From: Ascidia mentula
Taxonomy: Eukaryota > Chordata > Ascidiacea > Phlebobranchia > Ascidiidae
Reading direction: 5' to 3'
Assembly: GCA_947561715.1 (NCBI GenBank)
Contig: OX387199.1
Span: 7,135,001-7,199,000, forward strand
DNA: 64,000 bases
This document shows positions 12,301 to 27,300 of the stretch, one piece after another. The notes under the pieces were generated by a model, which had not been told where the DNA came from, did no database searches, and saw nothing but the letters and a program-made list of their open reading frames with translations. Made by a program: the position numbers and the translations under genes. The stretch's first letter is position 1. Each line of letters starts with the position of its first letter.

Positions 12301-15300
12301 CGACGTCCGCCAGTCGGAAAACGACTTAATTGTCAACTGGTTCCAGCTCAATACCACAACTGGAGAAATATTTTTATCGTCAAATGATCTAAGTGTAAGA
12401 AATTTTCACAATACAGTGTTTTCGGGTTGTAGCAAAAACGTAGGCTTTTTGCGCAGTAACATATCGCTATTGTTTTCTGTTTTGTTTTTACGATTAGTGT
12501 AGAAAACAGTAAAACCTATATGCTTAATTGTTAGAAAATATCTACTGAATGTTGATCATTGTGACTATTCAGGCGCAGACGACTGTTGATAGAGAAAGGT
12601 GCTCTTCCATATTTATCAACTTTCAAGTAACCGACGAAGCTTCGGCCACAGAAGAAATGTCCACCTCAATACAACAGATGACTTTGCAGGTAGCTTACAC
12701 CCCAGTTCCTACATTTACCACAAAAATAAGGGACAATAACAAATAAGATTATTTCCACTTAATAGATAGAGATCGACGACCAAAATGACAACTCTCCGTC
12801 AATTAACGTTTTGACAAAAGACGTAACAATCGACGGTGACATCACATTTGTTGACGTCACCGAGGAATGCTCTGTTGGAACAACTTTACTTTCGTTTGAG
12901 GGCAAAGACTTGGATCAAGGCAGTAACGGAAAAGTGGAATTCGAGGTGATGGAGCATCAGGAACTTATTCGTTTACAAGATTCGAGTTCAGGTACAGCAC
13001 AAAAATAGGCAAAAAATACATCAGGCAATTTGGGGAATTAAAACCGCCTTACGACAGTAGAGTTTAAGACAGCTATTTTAAATTGTACAGAAACAAGATT
13101 GCAGTTTCGTCGTTATTTTTTAGGTTTAATAACATCAGCATCCAGAATCGATCGTGAAGTACTAGCGCCATCTGGCGGGTTTGGTTGGATCAACTTCACA
13201 CTGATAGCACGTGACCTTGGCTTGCCAGCTAAACGCACTACACAGATGTCAGTGCGCATGCGCGTAAACGACATCAACGACAACTATCCGTTGTTCCAAC
13301 TGTCTTCTTACCAGGTTTGTACGAAGCGTCCTTTTTCATGATTTGTGTTTATTTTCAAGAGCTTGTCCAAGAAAGTATAAATTTCTCAACAGAGACGTGC
13401 TTATTTTCGTTAGGGTGCTCAATTTTTAACTTAAACGTGTTTACTTGAACCACATGTATATTTTTAGTTATACTGCGCACTGTGGTATAAACGTTTTGCG
13501 TCATAAAAAACAGGGTGCTTTTTGGGGGGTCTGACCGATACTAACCCCGTAGCAATGGTGGCTTCACTTATTTTGTGCCAGTGATGTGGAACAGCACAAC
13601 CGCAAGGTTATAGCAATTTTTGTTGCATGTTTTCGTTTGCTTACATGCATTAATAAGAGAACCTAAATTAAGCCACAGTTGTTGTTGGCTCTTATTTTCA
13701 CATGGCTTCCTGTTTAGGCTGAAACTTTTGAAGATGCCGATCCCGGAACGGTTGTGACGTCAGTGAAGTCACTTGATATAGACGACGGCGTGTTTGGTGA
13801 CGTCACTTACCAGCTGAGAGGTGCAACCGACAAATTTGAAATCGAACCGAAAAAGGTTAAACTTTATATTTCGTAAAGAAATGTTTTTACAATGCAAGAG
13901 AGGTATATTTGTGGCTAAAACCGATAAAAATACTCTACAGGGAACTATTTACGTGCGCGGGAAGTTGGATCGCGAAACGACGGATGAATACACCTTGACG
14001 GTGATGGCCATCGACAATGAGAAAGACGCGGAGGAAAATCGCCGTCAAAGCTCCGTCCAGGTATATTAAAACTTCAGTACATTGTTAAGTAACAAAGAAC
14101 CACTGTTTCCATAAATCACCCGTTCTTAGGTGACAATCACCGTCCTCGACGTCAACGATAATTACCCCGTGTTTGCTGAAGCGAGACCGCGCTCCATAAC
14201 CATATTGGAAAACACGTCAACCGGTAAGGCGGTTGCCAGGATATCTGCTACCGACAGCGACAAAGGCGTCAACGGTCATGTGACCTATTCCCTCCAATCA
14301 GATGCAGGTACCTCGAAATCGATAGCAAACATATCATAAAGGCAGAATTGGGTTTTGTAACAAAGTCTGTTTTCGGTAACAGCTGTGTTTGTGACGTCAT
14401 ACTGCCGTTTCCAGGGAGTAGATTTTGATTTGTTGCGAGTGCCACTCGGATACGACGAGTTGATTCGAGTTGGTGATTTGAACAAAACTGGGCATTTTTA
14501 TGCCGTCACGTGACGTTAGCACGTGACGAAGAAACTTGTACTTCGGGTCGAAGAGAGAAACCCTATGGATAAAAATAAATAATGTAAACCCTACTTTCAA
14601 AGAGTTTGTAGAAAATACTTTACAAACTTTATGCAAACCTGTCATTGCCGCAGTCGGCCACATAAAGAAACCCGTTCGCGTCAAAACAAATACCGAAAGG
14701 GTTCCAGAACTGTCCTCCGTCCGTCCCTTTCCCACCAATGGCGTACAAGGGTCTTCCCGCCAACGAGTAAACCTTTAGTAATAAATGACGTCATTTCAAT
14801 GTCATCAACAGAAATAAGTAATTATCGACTAAATTCCATTTAGCATTAACCTTGACTGTGTGGTTTTGTGTGTCGCTGATGAGGAGTTCGTCCCTGTTGC
14901 TGATCGCCAGCGCCACCGGCTGGTTAAAGTTCATCATTTTGTGGCCTGAGAACAAAATGGAAGACAAAAAAATGACAATTTGACCAGTAAACATGCAATA
15001 ACGTCATATATGTTTTTTTGCGTTTTTTTGTCTTTTTTAAGCCCATGGGACTGTATGAATTATGCCACTAAATCCAATTCTGCTGGTATTTAACAATTGT
15101 ATATTTTTACAACCTAAGTAGCCGAATCTTTTCCGGATATCACCCTTCGCATCGTAAACCGAAACAGTGTGACCCACGATGTCGGTGACGTAATAATTCC
15201 CGTTCACGTCGCTGCAAATGCCGTACGAATTGTTGCGGAAAGTCCCCTGTCCGAATGTCATCTTCAACTCGCCGCCTGTGGCACAATTTAACAGTGACGT

Positions 15301-18300
15301 ACAAAATGCCATTTATGACGTCACAATCCGACACATACCGATGGAGAATATCCGAATTTCGCTTCCGCAGCAAACGAGGACGTCGCCTGCAGCTGTTACG
15401 AACACTCCTTTGGGTTTAAGCTCGCTTTCGGTGTCAAAGGCATGCTTAAAGCTGCCGAATCGATCGAAAATCTGTATCCGCAAGTTGTCGCTGTCGGAGA
15501 CGACGATGTCCTGGTTGCGGGTCAGGGAAAGTCCCGATATCTTGTCTGTGAAAGTGAGAAACGTGAAACTAAATATGGGTTGAAGTCAAATAATCTTTCA
15601 ATCCAACCAGCATACGAATACGCGTTTTTATGTACATTGGTTGATCTCATATGTGCGTTGTAATGTATCTGAGGGTTGCGACGCCTAAATATTAGAAAGT
15701 TGTTACATTACCTCGAAATCTGCTCGGGTATTTTCCCCTGCCCCCAAACTTAATGCAATTTTCCTTCATTCTGCTACCTGGAAAAATGACAGAGCTTCTT
15801 AACGAAAGAACACCTTTTTTTATTGGAAAGGTAATTAATAAACTACCTTCATTGATGTCGTCATACTGAGGATTGTTTAACCGGTCATCATCGCGTACGA
15901 TCACAGAGGGCTGTGAACTGTGATGTAACAATGGCCTTGGTGTGACGTCATGTTTTGGTGTTTTCTCGAGAACGGAAAGTGGAACCGCGCTTACTTTCAC
16001 CGCGTGGCCGTTTTCGAAAATCCGATTCAGTTCGGTTTCGGAGTTGTGACGTGGCGATGACGTAATAGAGCGAGGTACTGTGGAGTCGCTACAGCGACGA
16101 ACTGTCAGAGTTCGTTTCGGTGTGTCTGCCTCCACCTCTCCTGAAGTCGAATCTATCAAAAAAAAAATTTTAATTCTTATCTTGGATAAACACCAACAAC
16201 TGTGCCCAGAAGCGCGGAGAAATCCCTAATTACCTGTTACGTGACTCGACACGTTTGGTGACGTCACAATACCCGAGTCTTCGGAAGTGCACGGGTCGTT
16301 GTGAAGGTGAACTGAAACGGAACAGAAACATGTATATGTGGAAAATGTGTCGCCGATAATTTAAGGTTACCTTTGTCCTTCTGTGCCGGTTTCTTCCAGC
16401 TGTTCCTCAAAAAATGGGCCAAGTCCATTGAAGCTTTAAAATCTCTAATCTGAAATCAAAGTTAAATGAAACGGCTGAGGACAAACGCATATGACAAAGT
16501 AAAGATTAATTTTAGGTATTGCATTTGAAACTGAATGTACACGGATAGAGATGAAAGTCCTACAATTGAAAATACTTTGAAACCACAACAATTTCGTAAA
16601 ATCTACATGCCTCCGATTCTTCCCTATCTCTGGCAGTGTTCAATTTGCTGGTGTCGACGTAATCGTCGTACTGGTAATTCCCCTTTCCTGGCTTATCTAT
16701 TTCCGGAGGCTTTTCGTAGACGCCCGGATTCCCATTGCTCTGTGACGCAACAATGCTTCTGTACTCCTCATAATCGTATCCGGCCAATTCCAGCTGAATG
16801 ACCAGGGCTTGTGCAGTTGCCTTCCACCCCTTTAGCGCCCTCCACTGGAGGAGGAAGACGTACTTTTGATCTTGTGCTGACTCGTATTTTACGAGAACTT
16901 TGCGGACTTGCTTTTCGTTAAAGTGCAGGCTTCGACCCAAGTACCAAGAGGTTCGTCTCAGTTCGTTTGAAAGCCTGAAATTAAACACATATAGGTATTG
17001 TTGTATGAAACAGAATGCCTTGGATTAAAATACTCGAAAAAATGATCCAGTTTCTTATTTAGACAGAAACATTTGTCTAATCTTTATGCATCGAGGGTCT
17101 GATACACTTAAGGAGCTGGTAAAGCACATAGAACAAGAAACGTGTTTGGTGTTGACAGGATCGCCTTGTAGTTTTTACTGTAACTATCCAAAAAAGCGCG
17201 TGTTTTTGTTCAAGTTGGGTAAAATGGAAGTTTATGCATAGTGCGGGCTTTCATCCTTTTTTAAAGCGACTTGTATGTGAGTAGGAATTAGATACAGGTA
17301 TAGAAAGTGATTCACCCACTTATTGTTCGACCAATACGTCTATACAGAAAGCTCCATGAGGTCACAAACTCACATCAGTTAACCACAGACGTGCAACACC
17401 ATCTGTTGTTTACTCCGTAAAACTGCATGTATTACAAATTAATATGTCCACACTTGCGTAACAGCACTTATCAAGGACCTCCTTCGCATATTTTGCAAGT
17501 GAATCTGTTATCCAAACAACACTGTGGGACCACCGAACACAGTTCAGACCTCATAAACACATCAATCCGGGCACGAAATTAAGCGAAATCACTCCCTTTG
17601 GGACATCAAGCCTGACATTTTGGTAATCCCTGTTTGGAGAATACAGGCGGACAACACTGCAATTTTCATCATTAATTATCCTTTCGAATATAGGGTCTTG
17701 TTCAGAAATGCGATAGAACAAGGATTACTAGGGTTTATATGTAATCACTCAACTGTATTTATAGGGCTCCTGGATCCAAGTCCTATTTTAGATGGTTCGT
17801 TTGGAATATAGTTATGCGGAATGGGGGAACCGTCCACTTGGGTAGCACCGTTCATAATGTTCACAATGGCACCCAAGGGATTTGATAAACTTGAGGCTGG
17901 TGATTGACTTAATGGCGATGCAACTACACAGCAATTTGCAATTTAATTCAAATCGAATCCTCAGGGGAATAGTCGCCAGTTGATTGCCCGAACTTATTAA
18001 CCCTTTTCCATGAGTCGCCTGCGCAACATTCATGATACAATGTAAACGCATTTGGCAAACAAAGGGATATAGTTCATGACGAGCATTTAAACTAGTAATG
18101 TTGGAACTGGTAGTTGCTACCATTGTGGTGTGTTTAGTGTATGACTTTTTATGAGTGCTTCTGTCTTCGCAAAACGTACGCCAAACAAACACGACTGATA
18201 CATGGGTTAGTAGAGTCATCCATCCTAATGGATAATACGGAGCACAAATTTAACAACTTTTTCCTAAATCGAAACTAGTGTTTAGGGCACCGTAAAAGTC

Positions 18301-21300
18301 CTCAATTTCACTTCTGTCCAGTGTCGCTTTGGAGGTTCGGTCAACAGAGAAGAACAAAGGCTGCAGGAATGCGGTTCAGAATCACGCCATGTACCCACCT
18401 GGACAGTTGATGTTTCGTCAGGCGTTGCGACTTTCGGTCACGCTTTACTTGTTTTAGGTGACGTTGTTTGCGGTTGAAATTTCTGGGAAAACATGTTTGG
18501 GAAGTTTTGCTTTCGGGGGCGCACATTTAGAAGTGAAAGTCATATCACGTTTCTAACACGATTTTTGCTTTATTACAGGCTTTTACACAGCATGGAATTG
18601 TTCGTTTTAGGCAAATTCACTTTTTGAAACATAAGATTTTAACATTTGTTATTTCTTATAACATACCCGCCGCTGGACTTTCTCCTCTGTCCTTTTTCTG
18701 TAGAACAAAAGAAGCAGTTTGTGACTGAGTATCGTTACAAAATGATCAAATGATTTGTCAAAATAGTAGTTCAAATGTAGAAATGTGGTCATATGCGCTG
18801 CTGGATCCTGCCAGGCGTAACGTAATTTTCAAATAAAGTGACCTAGCGATGCGGCGAGACGGGATGAAGTCTACGTTATTTTTTGGTGCCAGGGGGTCAG
18901 ATCATATTGAACAGTACATCTGCATCTCTTACGTTTGTCAAGACGTGAGATTACGCAGTCATGTATATACGGCCCGCCGAAGGAAGTTAACACAAGGATG
19001 CGTGTGTCGTCGCTGATAAACCGTTTGCCATCAAGCAAAGCGAGGAAGAGCGACCACAAACCACACTGGGGTTCGAATTCCCCCAGTCACAAAAAAGCAA
19101 GACGCGCGACGACCCCGAAAGGTTGTTGCCAACCCCAACACCACAACCCGTTCCGCTCAGGAAGCTATTCAATGACTGTAGACCGCGACGTCACTCATTG
19201 AGCCCCCACAGTATAACGGAAATTAAACTAAAGGCCTGGACTGTTGGCAGACCAGAGATCACGTCTTGTTTGAGACGTTTGACGCCTGTTTTTGCCATCC
19301 ACTGTAAACTGATATTCGTACCAATGGGGACAGTGGGGTATGTTATGACATCATTCTTTGTCGCGACGCACGTGTTGGTTATTGTGGACTGTTTGTGATC
19401 TCCCCTTTGGAGACCAAAATCCCATGGCATCAAATTCTCCCGGCGGCCGTATATGGCTACGTAATGCATTTTTTCGGCCATATATGGCCACGTATGACAA
19501 GTATGCACTTGGCGGAAAATACGCATCATCGAAGCTTTGTTGGTCGTATAGGACATTTGTTAACGCTCTTCATTGAGTATGCACAGTGTTGTCATCCCTA
19601 ACCTTGGTCACGTTTCGGGAATTTGTTAAAAACAAACCACTTACCCTTCTCCTCCCCATTCCTGTTCACGTGACGTGTAGATAAGGAACCTCCCATTTGT
19701 CTCAGTCAAAAGTTCATCTTCACGAAAGAAACCAGACTAACAGTAGGCTAAAGCATGTGCGTAAAACTGTTGTAGGGCACATAAACATAAAACAATAAGG
19801 CATGCTTATATTCCTCATAAATATACACAGTTGACAAAACCTTACTCGAGCTTCTTTCAAAACGAAATGCTGCATTTGCACAAAGTAAATAAACATACTA
19901 TTTGTACAACAACAAAAACCCATCAACCTTCGATGCTGTTTTCCTAACAAACACAAATAACATCCCTTGCTATATATGTGAGTCAACGCGGGGTCCCATT
20001 AAAGCTGTTTACATTCCAACCCTCGACACTCAAACACCAAAAACCTCCTTGATCTTCACTGTCATCAGACCGGCACCGACCCATTATGGAAGCATATCTG
20101 CAGCGCGTATCTTTCTCCTATAACGTATATCGTAGATCACTTTGGCCTGAGAACGGGGTGTGTCACATTTTTTTTATATCAATCTTGTTTGACAAGCCTT
20201 TACTTCCCAGACAATAAACCAAATAGGTTTACTGAAGACATTTTATATTACCAGGGTCTGTAAATATACCATCACGAACAGTTAACAAAAGCATGCAACT
20301 AATTCGCGGGTATACCTTTCGGGTGCGCACACGTGTGGAACACATATCGGAATGAAAGTGGCGCGAAGTTCATTTCCGCTAATGTAGCATTCTTGTAGCT
20401 TTCCGAGCCTTACATCGGGCCTTAGGACCAAAACAAAATTAACTCATGGAGGGCAATTCGACGCACGCGTTTGAACCGCAAAGATATTGATTAAACTGAA
20501 TATTGCGTTGCGCCTGTTTGTTACCGAGCTTGTGAATAAACAAATCTATTCCCGCATATCAGCGTAACCTTTCGTATAGACTTAAACTTGTTAAAAACTA
20601 TGCAAGGGTTTAACGGTGGTTACGGTATTGAAGTCACGGTACGTACACCTTAACTCATATTCTCTGGCCGGCAGGTTTTATTCTTCGAAAGTAAAACAAT
20701 CTTTGTACGATTTTAGATATTCAACAGGGTGCAAAAAACGTAAAAACACACTAAGATTTCCACTTCTTGCGAGGTTCGACAAGCCAAACTGGTGTTCTAA
20801 GCCCGTGCACACCGGATACGTTTGCTGCAGTCTTCGCAAAGCAAACACCAGAGACACGCGCTTTCTCAAATAAAACCACTCGAGCTGACATGCTTCCATT
20901 GCTAACCAAACACCCGGTCATCCGAACACCTCCCACACAAGCAAAACAGAACACACAACCACAGAGCACCGGCCGCTTACCTAATACTGCCTTATCTAAA
21001 CTTCGGGCCAACGGCATTCCCGCGCTTACAGGGCGGTGTTTTGACACCACTCGATTCGGGGAGCAATTTTCTCGCAATCGACCCTAATTGTGACGTCACA
21101 ATGCAGCCCCGCCCGTCGATTTGGCGGTGCCTTTTGCATTGGCGAACTCGAAAGCGTTACAGAAATCGTAGGCGATCGGCTGCCTGGCACGGCTAAGCAG
21201 AACGGAAGCAACATTTCTGAATCGCGTCTCGCATTCCAATCGCAGTGTCGCGGTTTCGTGACGTCACAATGGCGAATTAAGTTCGGTGCACTATTAAAGT

Positions 21301-24300
21301 CAACTGGACCGCGATAAAAAATGCGGCTAAGTTGAAGCTACCAACTGTTTACGAAAACACTAAGCCCCATGCCGAGCTCAGCCTTTTAGAACGAGTAGAA
21401 ATGCACGTGATTTTCATAGCACTAACATCACCAAGCTTAATCCTTATTGTACCTTAGGTTTCTAAAATTTCATAAATCTTTTGATCAACATTCTGGACAA
21501 AGCAGGGTAATCGTATAAAGCTACAATCCACCCTCCCCTTGCCTCTAATTCGTCAAAACTAAACGCTACATAACAATTGACCTATTGTCCTTTCCTTCCA
21601 GATTACTTCGCAATCGATCCCTTCACTGGTGACGTCACTGTGTCGCGTCGAATTGTTGTGTCGAAGCGCCATCCAACGGTCTGGGACTTGTTGGTGATTG
21701 CGACTGACGGTGGAGGCCTGGAGAGCAATGTGACGTTACAAGCGACCATTGTTGACGTCAACGACCATGCTCCAGTGTTTCTTCAACCTACTAGCAACGT
21801 TATAAGGATAGACGAGGTAAATAACAGGGATATTGCAAGTACACGTTTCGAGAAACTTTACTCGTATGATGGACGCGTGACGTAACGTCAACATACGTCA
21901 TTTAGGAACAACCGGGTGGGACATTCGTGACGCAAGTGATGGCCAGAGATGACGACATCGGATTAAATTCCGAAATTCGGTACAAGATTCGTTTCACCGA
22001 TTCTACGGAGGAAGAAGCCTTCCTTATTGATGACGTGACCGGCAGAATAGTGACGTCAAGAAGGTGACAATATTATTTGTGAAGCAGTTTTAGATACAAG
22101 CACAGCAAAATTTATTTGCACAGTACATGACCATACAACATAAAACTTAACTATAGTTCACCATAAAGTGACCGAGTTTATATGTGTCATTTCACTTTAA
22201 TATTACCAATGTCCCTGCTCTTTCATCCATTAGCACAGAAAAGATACAACTTTTTGAAAAATAAAAACAAAAATTTATCGAAAAAATTATTAACACCATA
22301 CACTTGCTTCTATCGTTTTTAGATTGGACAGAGAAAGAAGGAGGTCATACCTATTGCGAGTTGAGGCGCACGATCTTGGTGCTCCGCAACAGGAAAACTT
22401 CAAACATCTAACAATAAAGCTACGGGATATAAACGACAACAGGCCGATGTTTACCTCTCAAGGTGTGTCTAATTGAAATAATTGCTATGCGATTTATTAT
22501 CATGAAAGACGTGCTGTTTCATGGTTCTGAATGATAAAAACCTCGGGTTAATCTAATCTCTAAAGTGGACAGAATCTAGCCCGTGATGTGGCACTGTCTT
22601 AAAACCAGCGACAGCAATTAAACACTTGGTTTCAAACATTTGCTATCCGCTATAATTATTAAACATTTGTTAAACACTGTTAGACAGTACACTGTTTCAA
22701 CACTGTTTTTTTTTAATTTATATTGAATGAAGTCTCGGTGTTGTCAACGATTCAATAGAATAATTCAAATGTCTCTATCGTTTTATCTAAAAAAATCTTG
22801 GTATTTATCGCTTGGTAATCTTGGTATTAATTGCCACTCTGTCGTCATGGTATTGCAATTAGTAATTCAGTTTTTACGCTGCGTTGTAATATCTAGGTCT
22901 CTAACATGGTCTATTAGTTTGCGACAACTTTCCCACTTCAGATAAAGTTACATTTTAAACCCCATGTTATTATAGGCACGGCCACCCAAAGTCTCACAGT
23001 CCCGGAAAATGCCAAAATTGGTGACCCCGTCGGTCGCATAAGAAGTGCGAACGACCCCGATAAAGACGCGAAAATATTCTACCACATCTTGACGCATGAT
23101 GGCGACAATGAGCAGCCGATGTTTCGTATGCGTGGCGACAAACTTGTACTCACTGGAGCGTTGGACCGCGAGTCGGTGGAGCGGTAAGTAAAAGCCGTTA
23201 CGGTTGGCTGTACGTAGTGTCGGCAGTATTGCCCGCTTTAAACAACGGCGCAAACGTGCTCTGCAACGGGAACTACCAACCGCAGCCAACAACGGCACAA
23301 AGTCACACAGGAAATTTAAGACTTCTTCTTTGTGATCTGCAATGGGAACGACCAACCGCTTTGTTTTGTGTATAATTTCATACGTGCCGGTAATGCGACC
23401 CCGGACGTTATGTCATTTACATGAGTCTGAAGGGAAGTTGCGTGCGAGCACAGCAACGACTTGTAAATATTGTCACCGTGAAGAGGCTGTGCCACTTCCA
23501 TGTAACCAACAGAGAAGGATTAAAACGATTGGCAAACAGATAACAAGGCATGAGTCCTGGCAACAAGGCAAGAGATAATATTTTGCACTGGCATAATCAT
23601 ATCGTTTATATTTGTGAGCATTTTGGAGGTCCTCTCAGTGCTATACGAACTTCCAAGGTCTTGTAACGTCCAATTAAACGCCCTTAAAATATTTTCTGCA
23701 TATTCGACCACACACTTTATCCTGGTACGCAGCGATTTACCCAAAAGGCTTACAAAAGACCCTTGAGATGACAAAAAGTCGATGACGGCCAAAACGTTTT
23801 CGCCTGACCGGCTTCGAAGACCGGTATTTTGCATAGTCATCGCATTTTTAGTGTTTCTTCAAGCATTGTCTGGCTTGTGAAAACACGCGAGGTTTCTAAA
23901 GAATTTCGAAATCCCATCGATTCGAAATTTTATTACACAGTCACTGTGACAGTAAGGGCGGACGAAGAGAGTTTCCTTTTGTCAATAAAGTTTGTTATTT
24001 AAAGCCCAAATACTTTCTTCACTAATGGGTTGGAAAATAGCTCATTCGGGTAAAACGGGGAATGTCATATATTATACAGCATTTCCAATTCATATTACAA
24101 CAAAACAGACTCCTATGAAAGATATTAAATTTAAGATACTTTGCAATAGTCTCGTCGCATCAACGTGCAAGGTAATTCGTAAAAGCCAAGGCGCTTTGTG
24201 ACAATGCTTGGTTTCAGAGTTATGGTGAAATAAATTTAAGTTGGGTCATATATGTTTTGCAGTTATGTCTTAATCATTGGTGCAACGAACAATCCAAACT

Positions 24301-27300
24301 TCACTAAACCCCTGCCGTTCGGTCGCTGGGACGCGGAAGTCAGCCAGGCAAGCGAACCGTCAGGATTGCTGGCGAACCGAATTTCGTACCCCCTCGCCCC
24401 AGTTTGGGATCCTTCGCGCGACCGCTCGCTATTGCGGATGACTATCGAAGTGGATGACGTCATCGACGAGAAGCCGACGTTTGCACGTGACCGCTACGTT
24501 ACCGCTGTCGAGGCCTCGGCGCATGGCGGTAGTGTGGTTGTGAAAGTAAGTTTTACGGTTCAGTAGTAGGTTGTTGCGTCTCGCCTAGTCATTGTGATAC
24601 GGCGTAACGCTGCGGCGTAATCCTTAATATGTAGAGCGGTAAATTCGTGCATTGGTAATCACGCCTGGTGAGTATTTTTGTCACACGTTTATTTGAGTCA
24701 ACAATGGGCACCAGAACCGCACTTAGGCGGGCGTGGTTCGTACTTAGCAAATAATCTGTTAATTCAGGTGGAAGTATGGCGAAACGGACCATGGGAAACT
24801 TTTTCTGACTGACATTATAGCCTAAGAAAATGTTTGGGACCAATTATAACAAAAAACTTTTTCTCTTCCATCCCATTGGCTAGAGCAGGAATCCCAAATC
24901 ATTTATAACGCATGTAGTATATTTGCGGGCCAGTCTTTGTGCGTCAGATGTATATGACATCAATAAATGACGAATGTACAAAAGTGCACATAAGGTAATA
25001 GCCCTAAATAATGCAGTATTAGCATATGTTAGTGCGGAGCCCTGGAAAAGACAATACCATGCGGCATTTATTGGTGCCTGAATAAAGTACAATTTCTTCT
25101 TTCTGTACGGACCGTTTACAAATGCCTCACAAACAGTGTTTATTCCACCCCAGAAGTATGTGACTTGTATTCCTAATGGTTAGAACTGTTTACGGAGCGC
25201 GGTACCTGTCCGGTTGGTAACCCTCGCATTCAAAACACGAAAAACCACTCGCGGAGAAAAAAATTAGTCTATTTAAAGCGACATCTAAAAAACGCACGAA
25301 AGATAATCCGCAGCACTTTAATTCCACAGATGAACGCCACCGACCCGGATTTAAACGATTACATCGAATACGACCTGGTCAATTGCAAGCTTATAAAACC
25401 CAACAACAAAACTGTGGATCGCCGGGATTTCGTCATCAACAGTGAAACAGGTGCCATCAGAACGTCGTCACTCATCATGGGAAACAAAGGGTAAGCAATA
25501 GTTTGTTAAACATTCGTGTTCACACATGATTTTAGCACACTTTAAGCTAAACTCAGAAACATTGACGCACACTCTTCAGTCTGACTGAGTATAGTAAGCA
25601 TGGGATGTCAATAAAATGCGCAAGTACATTAAATTTGTTAGTTAAGTTAAAAGTATAATTGCCATGACTGTAGATCTCATTCTTGACGCGATTTTGCGTC
25701 TCGAGCGCGTTTTTGCCGCCATTCAAGTATCCCGTCAAGGTATGTGAAGACAGGTTGGTAATATCTGTCAAAAGAAATTATTAAAAACATTTCTTATGAG
25801 GGCATAGTTTTGGTAATACCGGCGTAATTACTTGAAAGAAATACAGTACAAATATATATAGTGAAGCAACAAACCTCTGATTTACGTCAGCAGATTTTAT
25901 TTTGAAAATCGATTTCGCTTATGTAGGTTTCCATAACCATCGTGAGTTTCTTATGCAAATAGAATATTACACCAACTAAAGTAATTTGCTGTCGCAGATA
26001 ATTAAACAATGCCCAACCGAGGGCTAGATCCCTCTACGGCTATTAAGCAAGTCCTAGTAGAAATATACATTGACGTTTCAGCAGCTTTTGAATAAAGGCT
26101 GTGTTTGTCGGTCTTAAAGTTAACAAGAATGCCCGATACGCATAGCATCATAACATCGTTACATCTTTTGACTTGGCTTATTACTAATCAAGCGTAACCA
26201 TGTGGCGCGTTAATGTTCACAGCTATGTCAGCGGCCTAATTATATACTCTGTGTTATCCACTTAGTCGTGCCCCAGAGAAAGCGAGTTTGTGAGCCAGGT
26301 GGAACCGAAACTCGCGTAAATATTTCATCACTTTCGATTCACCGAACCGCAAATCAATCAATAACACCCTATACTCTACACTATACATAGTAATTTTAAC
26401 CTGTTCCCGTATTCGTGGTGAAGAAAATGTCTTCTAGGTCCCGCCACTAAACCCGCTGGCAGTATCTTGTCGTACGACCATGGAAAATCGTAGCCACTGT
26501 GGTTGTCCAGCAATATGGGTACGAACAACATAATGAAAAAACTTCGCGTCAGAGGGTGGGCACCTTGAACCTACAAGGGCATTGGGATGTTATTTTAGGA
26601 TGGTCGCGTTGCACACGCTTGTTGGAAATATATGCTGGTTGAATGGCTACCTTTACAAAGCTATCAAAATGCAATTTTGGGGCCGTGAAACAAATTGAGT
26701 GTTGATGGGACTATTCTGTATTAGCACACTGTCATCATGAACGTGTAGAGATTATACATACCAAAAGGCCGCATAGAAAATTACCTTTTCAAATGGAATA
26801 GCAAAACAAAAAATAGTGTGACGCCCTGATCTAAATCATCCTCAAGGCACATCTAAACCGCGAAAAAAATATTATGTTGGTCTCTTAAATCGTTCGTTCT
26901 TACATGCAGAATGGTAACTTAGCACTATAGCATAGATTAACCGTACTTTTAGTCCGGCATTCGCTGACAGCACGAGAGCTATCCTTTCTACCATGTGAAG
27001 TTTGTTGGTGACTTTTACATTTAGAGACTGGTGCGTGTGGTGCTCTTTGTGGAACAGCCTAAAAAAACAACAAACAAGTAATTTAATCGTAAAAAAACAA
27101 CGCACTTTAACTGGGAGTGCAACACTTTGTGCTTCGCAGAGCTTTCATGCTTGTTGGCTTCACGCCATCGACAGTTTTAAGTTACAAAATATTCGAAGCA
27201 GAGGTTTTGTACCTGTACAGTGTGGCGTTCTTGTGAAAGGTAAAGTGTTGAAGAAAGAAGCAGGCATCGTAAATGACCAGCGCTACTAATAAATGCCGTA

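Noticed and set aside
19040-19100. A tRNA-like T-arm (GGGGTTCGAATTCCCC)
   Set aside because: The stem-loop is symmetrical and looks right, but no D-arm, anticodon arm or A-box could be found at the required distance upstream, and no acceptor stem closes around it.
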